From: Heterobilharzia americana
Taxonomy: Eukaryota; Platyhelminthes; Trematoda; Strigeidida; Schistosomatidae
Assembly: GCA_944470555.2 (NCBI GenBank)
Contig: OX104134.1
Location: forward strand, 50,149,890-50,213,889
Direction: 5' to 3'
DNA length: 64,000 nt
This document shows positions 58,410-64,000 of this stretch, one piece after another; position 1 is the first letter of the stretch, and each line of letters opens with the position of its first letter. Made by a program: the position numbers and the translations under genes. The notes below the pieces were generated by a model that was given only the letters and a program-made list of their open reading frames with translations, was not told the DNA's origin and did not search any database.

Positions 58410-59332
58410 TAGAAGGAGTGGTCTGAACCTACATCTGCTCCTCTTCTTGACCTTGTGTTAAGTAGACTGCGTCTCCATTTTCTTGAGATTGAGATAAAGT
58501 CGATTTGATTTTTAGTGTGTCCATCTGGTGAAATCCATGTCGCTTTGTGGATATCCTTGTGCCTGAACACACTGCCTCCAATCACCAAATCGTTGAATGC
58601 ACAGAATTCTGCAAACAATTCTCCATTCTCATTCATTTCACCTAGCGCCTCTCGACCCATGGTTAGTTCTCTTCCCGTGTTGTCCCCTCCCAGTTTGGCA
58701 TTCATGTCGCCCATCAGAATTTTGATATCGCCAACTGACGTCTTGTCCAGTGTTGATTGAAGTTGTCTGTAGAATTCCTCCTTTTTCTCTTGCTCTGCAT
58801 TATTTGTAGGTGCATAACATTGTATGATTGTGACCTTTCTTCCTTTTGAGTTGAATCTTGCTGTCATGATCCTGGAGGAGATTGGTTCCCACTGCATGAG
58901 AGCCTTCGATGCTCTTGAGGACATCATGATAGCCACTCCCTCAGTGTGCTCGTGGTTGGCGTCTGGGTGACCGGAGTAGATTATTGATTCTCCAGTTGAC
59001 AGTTTGGAGAGTCCACTCCCATTCCATCTGCTTTCGCAAATCCCAAGCACTTCGATGTTATACCTTCTCATCTCCTTTGCAATCTGGGCTGCCTTACTGG
59101 GTTCAAACATCGTGCGGACATTCCATGTCCCCACGTTTACTTTCGCTTTCATCGAGAGAAGACACATCGGCCAATTGGCTTCCCGAAGGCTTTCACCAAC
59201 TGGCGTCATTTCGCCTCTCCGATTCCAGCGGGGAATAAGTTTGTTTTCATTTTTTATATTTTGTTTGTGCTTTGAAGTTTCTTTAGCGGTTAGATTTGTT
59301 TTACGGGGTAGGGTTGCTAGCCCTATGCCCAA
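58409..59332 (-). CDS. RTE-1 apurinic-type endonuclease, open over 307 codons
   Basis: The frame starts with MGIGLATLPRK near the element's 5' end. The endonuclease domain begins at about residue 65 (VNVGTWNVRTMFEPSKAAQI). It contains LGICESRWNGSGLSKL with the catalytic Glu, the substrate-binding block IIQCYAPTNNAEQEKKEEFY, ILMGDMNAKLGGDNTGREL with the Asp-x-Asn motif, and a C-terminal GADVGSDHSF with the catalytic Asp-His. The frame stops right after SDHSF (TAG at 58,411-58,409). The sister copy at 53.27 kb has two more bases at this spot, so each copy is off by one in opposite directions. An ancestral single frame through this point is therefore likely. The enzyme nicks genomic DNA to prime reverse transcription. 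Confidence 0.88.
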   Translation of the reverse strand: MGIGLATLPRKTNLTAKETSKHKQNIKNENKLIPRWNRRGEMTPVGESLREANWPMCLLSMKAKVNVGTWNVRTMFEPSKAAQIAKEMRRYNIEVLGICESRWNGSGLSKLSTGESIIYSGHPDANHEHTEGVAIMMSSRASKALMQWEPISSRIMTARFNSKGRKVTIIQCYAPTNNAEQEKKEEFYRQLQSTLDKTSVGDIKILMGDMNAKLGGDNTGRELTMGREALGEMNENGELFAEFCAFNDLVIGGSVFRHKDIHKATWISPDGHTKNQIDFISISRKWRRSLLNTRSRRGADVGSDHSF

Positions 59333-59493
59333 CCTTCCCTGTCTACCCGGGCTTAGGACCGGCTAGTAACTAGTAAGCTAGTTAACCAGGCGAGGTTTGT
59401 ATCACATATAGTAGTAGTGAATGGAAGGCTGTTGACGGCTCTGAAGAAACATACTTGTGGCAATAATTATTGAGGCACATATTCGCCAAAACT

Positions 59494-59649
59494 ATGGGAT
59501 GTTTTTACACTAAATATAAGAAGGATATTAAGAAAAAGAGAAACGAAAGAACATTTGGAAAAAGTTTCCAAGGCTTAGTATCTGCTGAAAACGAAATTCA
59601 ATATTGCAGTACAAAAAGGCGACAACGTGGTACAGATTACAAAAACGGA
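59494..59649 (+). CDS. Candidate short first exon with MGC acylation-type N-terminus
   Basis: The ATG at 59,494 opens MGCFYTKYKKDIKKKRNERT, followed by FGKSFQGLVSAENEIQY and a basic end. The frame closes at 59,655; a donor-like GTAAAA lies at 59,650, so it could be a coding first exon. Gly-2 with Thr at position 6 fits the N-myristoylation pattern. Cys-3 could be palmitoylated, and the Lys-rich stretch would bind acidic lipids, as in membrane-anchored signalling proteins. The start is only 85 bp from the right target duplication of the young RTE-1 element, which is transcribed away from it. No downstream exon was identified, and a 54-codon frame can arise by chance. Confidence 0.25.
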
Positions 59650-59659
59650 AAGTAAAACA

Positions 59660-60235
59660 TAAGGACTAGTTACTGCAAAATAAATAGTTTTGGTCGAAAC
59701 TTGCTTTCTGGAATATTACGACACTGTAGTTGATGTTTATCTAGATATTTTTAGAGATGAATACTTCATACACCGTAAAGCCAAGAATAGCAAAAGTTCA
59801 TGGGATTAAGATAAGAAAGTAGATGTTGAAACGTTTGACCACGTCATTAGAGCTTATTTTACTTGGAAATAAAGCAGTAACCTTGCGTAGGTAGAATAGG
59901 GAGTAGTGTTTTACCTAGTCGCTTGCACTTTGGGGGATTACTAGTGAAAGCTAGTGACGATGAAACACTTCAAAAAGAAATGGTCCCAGCTGACTTCCTC
60001 GATTTCAGATTTGTGTGCGTCTTAATGATGAACACATTTAGTGAGTTTTTATCTCGATGTCCTACGTCGCACCATGGTCCAGAAAATTCGAAGTCAACAT
60101 GGAATTGCAACGAATTATTGTCAACGTTTTTTTTCTAATTTGCATTAGCGAATCCTTTTAATCTGAATGATGTTGCAGTGTAAACGTAGTTATTTTCCTT
60201 TTTCGATGGAAAGAAATGAATACACAGTTGGTTAC
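59660..60235. other. No gene recognised
   Basis: AT-rich sequence with no recognised motif or repeat. Confidence 0.4.
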
Positions 60236-60239
60236 TTTG

Positions 60240-60480
60240 TCGAGCTATGAAATCTGACTCCAAATTTATATACGTGTCCAGATACACTATCGCCTATTTA
60301 TAATTCCCGACACTGCTGACCCACCTGCATCAGACAGGGTAAATATCAGGAGTTGTATTGGTCAACGAGCGAACAAAAGGTTTTTATCAGTACAACTAAA
60401 CGAAAAAATGTCCAATGAGTTGTTACATATATCAACACAATACAGTGAAATAAAATGATACAACTTGAATGCAGAATGCA
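60240..60480 (+). repeat. Diverged direct repeat, copy 1
   Basis: Begins near TCTGACTCCAAATTTATA and includes CGACACTGCTGACCCACC and a TCAGTACAACTAAACGAAAA part. It aligns in order with 60,725-60,975, spaced about 485 bp, at roughly 70-75% by eye. Confidence 0.55.
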
Positions 60481-60724
60481 GGTTCACCGCTGTTCGTTTT
60501 AGTTGAACGCTCAGACCAAAAGATATCCATTATAGAGATGACTTGTGTTCCCATGACTTCAGACAGCCTAATGAACCTTCAAAGGTTGGTTCCGAGTGAA
60601 CATATATTTTTAAAGTGCAAAATGTGTAATTGGACAATAATATTTTCAAATACCTACAGACTTATGATGCAGCTGTGGGGGCCACGCTTCTATGCACTGA
60701 ATTGATGCAAATTACTTTTGCTAT

Positions 60725-60975
60725 CGATCCCTGGTTTCTGACTCCAAATTCATGTTCGCTTCTCGATACAATATCGACTTTCTTATTATCCCCCACACTG
60801 TTGGTCCACCAGCGCCAGATAGTGTAATTATCAGCAGATAACGTGAGGTGTAAAGCAGGATGTTATGTTCACACACGAGCTCAGAAATATTTGAAATCAG
60901 TACAATTCAATGAAAATTCAGTTATGAGGTGTTAAATATGTCAACAAAATATGAGATAAATGCTACACTATACCC
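60725..60975 (+). repeat. Diverged direct repeat, copy 2
   Basis: Partner of 60,240-60,480 (TCTGACTCCAAATTCATG, CACACTGTTGGTCCACC, TCAGTACAATTCAATGAAAA). The family is unknown. No coding frame is shared by the two copies. Confidence 0.55.
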
Positions 60976-63910
60976 ACGTCCTTCTGATCAAGTAGCACAC
61001 GTCAAAGCCAAGGGTGAGAAGGAAAATGTCCATTCAATAGAACTTGATTTTTAATATATTTCCATTAGCATCGATGACAGGCTGGTAAACTTTAAACTTG
61101 ATAAACACCCTTCCTAAATGATCGAAAACCTGAACTTCAACTTTACAAGTACAGATCACTCATGGGTGATTATGCAGTGGAGATTTCAGGCATCATATGC
61201 ACATAAACCTACGACATTTAATGTCAAACTCCGGAAATAGTCAACGACACACCGACGCCAAAATGTTTCTCGAATACTTCTCGAAGGCTTTAATTATCGG
61301 TCATTCATGTAGTCATCATCGAAAACAAATACTGCCGGGCAATAGTCTTTGTAAATCTTACTATCACTGTTTAAATACTTCCAGTGAATAATCCTATGGA
61401 TATAGGTGACCTACAATAGCTAATAGGTCACGGCCATCTGTAATATTGTCAACCTGTCCCATAATTATCCACGTGGTGACGGGAGTTTGTACTACAGATA
61501 TGATGGAAGAAAGCTGTGAATAAGTTCTGCTGGGGAAAATGTTTGGGCAAAAACTGTTAATTTTCTCCAGCTTCAGTAATTTGTTCCTCACTAACACGAA
61601 ATTATATTCTCTTCTGTCAGCTGCACCTACTTAGATATAAAAAATTCAGCAAACCTTCAATAATAACACCCACCAATGTGCTGCAGGTAAATAATGAAGA
61701 TAGTAAAGTTTGAATACGATAGGTGTGAACATGGCGTAGTGCTAGTTTACAAAATACCAGGCAGATTAAATGGCCTGCTTTGCAAAAAATAAAATGCATG
61801 TAGACACTTTTAGAGTGAAAGACAGGAAGCAAATTACAAAATATTTTTGTGATGACGTACCCAGATTTCCGTTCTGGATGACAGTGAATTTGACCTGGTG
61901 ATTACTTGGTCGGTGAAGTGGAAACTTCAAATCACCTAAGACAAGTATGTATGGATAGGAATTGACTGTATTTTGATCATTTCACATCTAGCTCTACAAT
62001 TCGCGAAGCCACCTACTTTGTATAGCGACTTCAACCTAGGACTGGGGTACTGCGAAGACCTAATATATTCAGGCACGTTGCATCACAAACTTGTAGGTCA
62101 AGAACCTTAATGGGTTGAATAATCCGGAAGTGCAATAGCCATGGTACTAAATCAATACTTTACAAGATTTTTGTTTATCTTCTGTTGAAGCAGCGCTCGT
62201 TTATTCCAAGTTATATCAGTATAGAGGATGCAATACGGATTGAGAATGGTCAAAAGTGTTTTAAATGTATGATATGCCTGAATGTGGATTTCGTCAGGAT
62301 TATAAGTACGAATATATGTACCTAGTCCATAATCACTTTGTACAAGACGACTGCGTAAAAATTTTGCACTTGTCTTGAAGACTGTGAGGAAAATATTATT
62401 ATCAATTAGTGGGAAATTCCAATTTACGTAGGGAAATTGCTATGGCCGATTTAATCACGGCAGAATTTCTTATGTAAGAGCCTTGGTGGCATGTTTCAGT
62501 TCCAACTTCATCGAAACCAGATATTCTCAAATATGGAACCACATTCCTAGCGGCTTCATGGCCTATAAATCAGTGATCCAGCATAGCTGGACCAATTCCT
62601 ATCCAGTAAGAAATAACCAATCCATCTGATCCCATGAAATTTAGTTTATTCAACTCCTTTAGCACACGGAATGACATCTCATTTGATAGTTGAACAAGCG
62701 TTTCATCCTTTGTTCATCAGGTGAACCTCTGGTGATCGCTTTTGCGTAATTTTTTGTTTACTTCTAACTACTACCTTTTCAATGTTGCTTAATTTGTTCA
62801 TGCCTTAAATTTTTCGCGGGTATGAAGACTTACAGCATTAACACGACATTTTCTGTTTGGTAATTTTGATTACAATATTTTCCTTATTCCTAGAAATGAA
62901 GGTAGTTCTTGTTGTTGATTTGGTTTATTCCATGATTATCATTGTTCTCTTTCCTAACCATTCTGAACATTGGAGCTTCATAATCTACAGTTATATCCTA
63001 ATTGTTGTGTTCCCTCATTAGTTGTTTATGTAGCTCTGTCACTGTTTATTCAGCTGTCTTACAACAGTCCATTGTGCAATCATCTCTTTTAGATTGGTAG
63101 TAGTATTCATAATTTACCCAGTGCAATGTATGTACGGGCACTAAATATGACTTTTCTCATTTGAGCGAACACAACAAAAAATATTTGTATGTTCGTTCAG
63201 ATTTGTAGTATCTTCGAATTTATTTATCAGACTGTAGTAATTTGACAGTCATGAGGTATGATAAGCCTGACATTTTGGTGATTTTATATTGAGTGATAAA
63301 GTCTGTAAATCTTAAGCCAAATAGTGCGATATTAGTTGTTTCACAATGATTGAGGCTGATGTCAAGGCTAATTAGTAGCTATCAAGAGACAAGTTGGTCA
63401 AATCGACAACTTGTGTGATGAAGTTAATTCGTAGATGGAACATAGTAGCTTACTCGGTAATAAATAATTCTGACAAGTTCATTTGTGCAGCTGCAAATAA
63501 ATCAATGGCCAATATTTTTATAATTTTTAAAAAGAAGGCCTGACAAATATATGTTAGTGAAATACAACACTGTATTCAGTAACTGTCTTCCTCATAGCTA
63601 GCAATTTCTCCTTTCCTTTTCTATCAATTACTATTCATTTAGTTTGGTTTTTCCATTTGTGACATTTAGCATTGGTATTTTGTGTCTGTTCAGCATTCTT
63701 TTTCCTTATGCCTGCAACTACTTACCATCAGTACTAAGTTTTTATTTATGTTTTGAATCTTCGTTCATACATTCAACATCCTTTATATTTTCGAGATTAA
63801 AATAGGCATAAATATATATTTTTACAAATTTAGCTCTTCGGTTTCATGAGCCTCTTATGGTTAGCATTACTATAGAATATTTTAATTTGGAGGTTTGTCG
63901 GGACATAATC
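60976..63910. other. No gene recognised
   Basis: AT-rich DNA with short open frames lacking motifs. No SINE B-box or LINE block was found until the SINE tail at the right edge. Confidence 0.4.
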
Positions 63911-63914
63911 ATTT

Positions 63915-64000
63915 CAAGTTAGTATCTATCATGGACTAACACCAGTTGGAGAAGCATTGAAAACCTGTGAACACTGGAGAGTTGTTTCATCCTAGTATTG
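63915..64000 (-). repeat. Sm-alpha-like SINE, cut by the window edge
   Basis: On the minus strand it enters with ATACTAGGATGAAACAAC (the second half of a hammerhead core, GAAAC intact). TCCAGTGTTCACAGG and the common tail CAGTCCATGATAGATACT-like follow. The Pol III promoter part would lie beyond position 64,000. Confidence 0.6.

Larger units (their letters stand above)
56165..59409 (-). mobile_element. RTE-1 LINE, full length, near-intact, with 14-bp target duplication
   Basis: Element 56,179-59,395 (3,217 bp) is bounded by a perfect 14-bp duplication, TTTGTATCACATAT, at 56,165-56,178 and 59,396-59,409. Its 5' end is CCTCGCCTGGTTAACTAG and its 3' end is ...CACTAGGAACCCAAGGG followed by a (TAA)n-type tail. 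Endonuclease and reverse transcriptase are both open over their full lengths. Only a single-base frame change separates them near 58,410. A perfect duplication and so few lesions mark it as the youngest element in the window. Confidence 0.92.

Noticed and set aside
56268..59366. Plus-strand open frames rich in Leu/Ser/Phe across the RTE-1 copy
   Set aside because: They are the antisense of the endonuclease and RT frames, and carry no motif of their own.
1..64000. CRISPR array, prophage or bacterial-style operon
   Set aside because: No regularly spaced identical short repeats and no dense co-directional genes. The window is clearly eukaryotic.

Overview
The window looks like nuclear DNA of a trematode flatworm, most likely a schistosome blood fluke or a close relative. 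The grounds are AT-rich DNA with coding exons separated by multi-kilobase introns, many short tRNA-derived repeats that carry hammerhead-ribozyme-like cores (the Sm-alpha type SINEs known from schistosomes), and three retroelement classes: RTE-type and CR1-type LINEs, and Penelope-like elements with a GIY-YIG endonuclease. There is no bacterial-style gene organisation, no CRISPR array and no operon.

One host gene is recognised with confidence. It is the membrane-embedded site-2 protease (MBTPS2/S2P), on the minus strand from about 35.7 kb down to 19.5 kb. Four coding exons are visible: the N-terminal membrane region, the HEAGH zinc-binding exon, the lumenal/PDZ-like exon and the Cys-rich lumenal exon. 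Exons 2-3 and 3-4 join in phase. Exons 1 and 2 do not, which points to a small missing exon. The C-terminal exon with the second catalytic motif (Asn-Pro...Asp-Gly) was not found left of 19.5 kb. A second likely host exon of unknown gene lies at 17.5-17.95 kb (minus) and has been split by a Penelope fragment. A possible short first exon with an MGC acylation-type N-terminus sits at 59.5 kb.

Layout: 0-10.4 kb, SINE copies plus an internally deleted RTE-1 element with 15-bp target duplications (4.88-5.70 kb). 10.8-13.6 kb, a Penelope-like element built as a head-to-head inverted structure. 15.0-17.95 kb, a nest in which Penelope fragments hit a coding exon and an RTE-1 copy then inserted into one of those fragments. 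19.5-35.7 kb, the S2P gene, with RTE-2 fragments, inverted repeats and SINEs in its introns. 37.8-40.0 kb, an RTE-2 copy interrupted by a tRNA-like unit. 41.1-43.1 kb, a 5'-truncated CR1 element. 46-49 kb, a second, badly decayed CR1 element. 52.3-55.4 kb and 56.2-59.4 kb, two full-length RTE-1 copies, the second nearly intact. 59.5-64 kb, mostly unassigned DNA with a diverged direct repeat and a SINE cut by the window edge.

The most unusual signal is a pattern rather than a gene. Blocks of near-perfect identity sit inside otherwise diverged, dead repeat copies. Three cases are seen: 15,431-17,471 against 53,223-55,263 inverted (2,041 bp with no length difference); 20,389-20,613 against 26,401-26,623 inverted; and 31,236-31,871 against 39,373-40,010 direct. 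Recent gene conversion between old repeats, local duplication, or assembly error could explain this.
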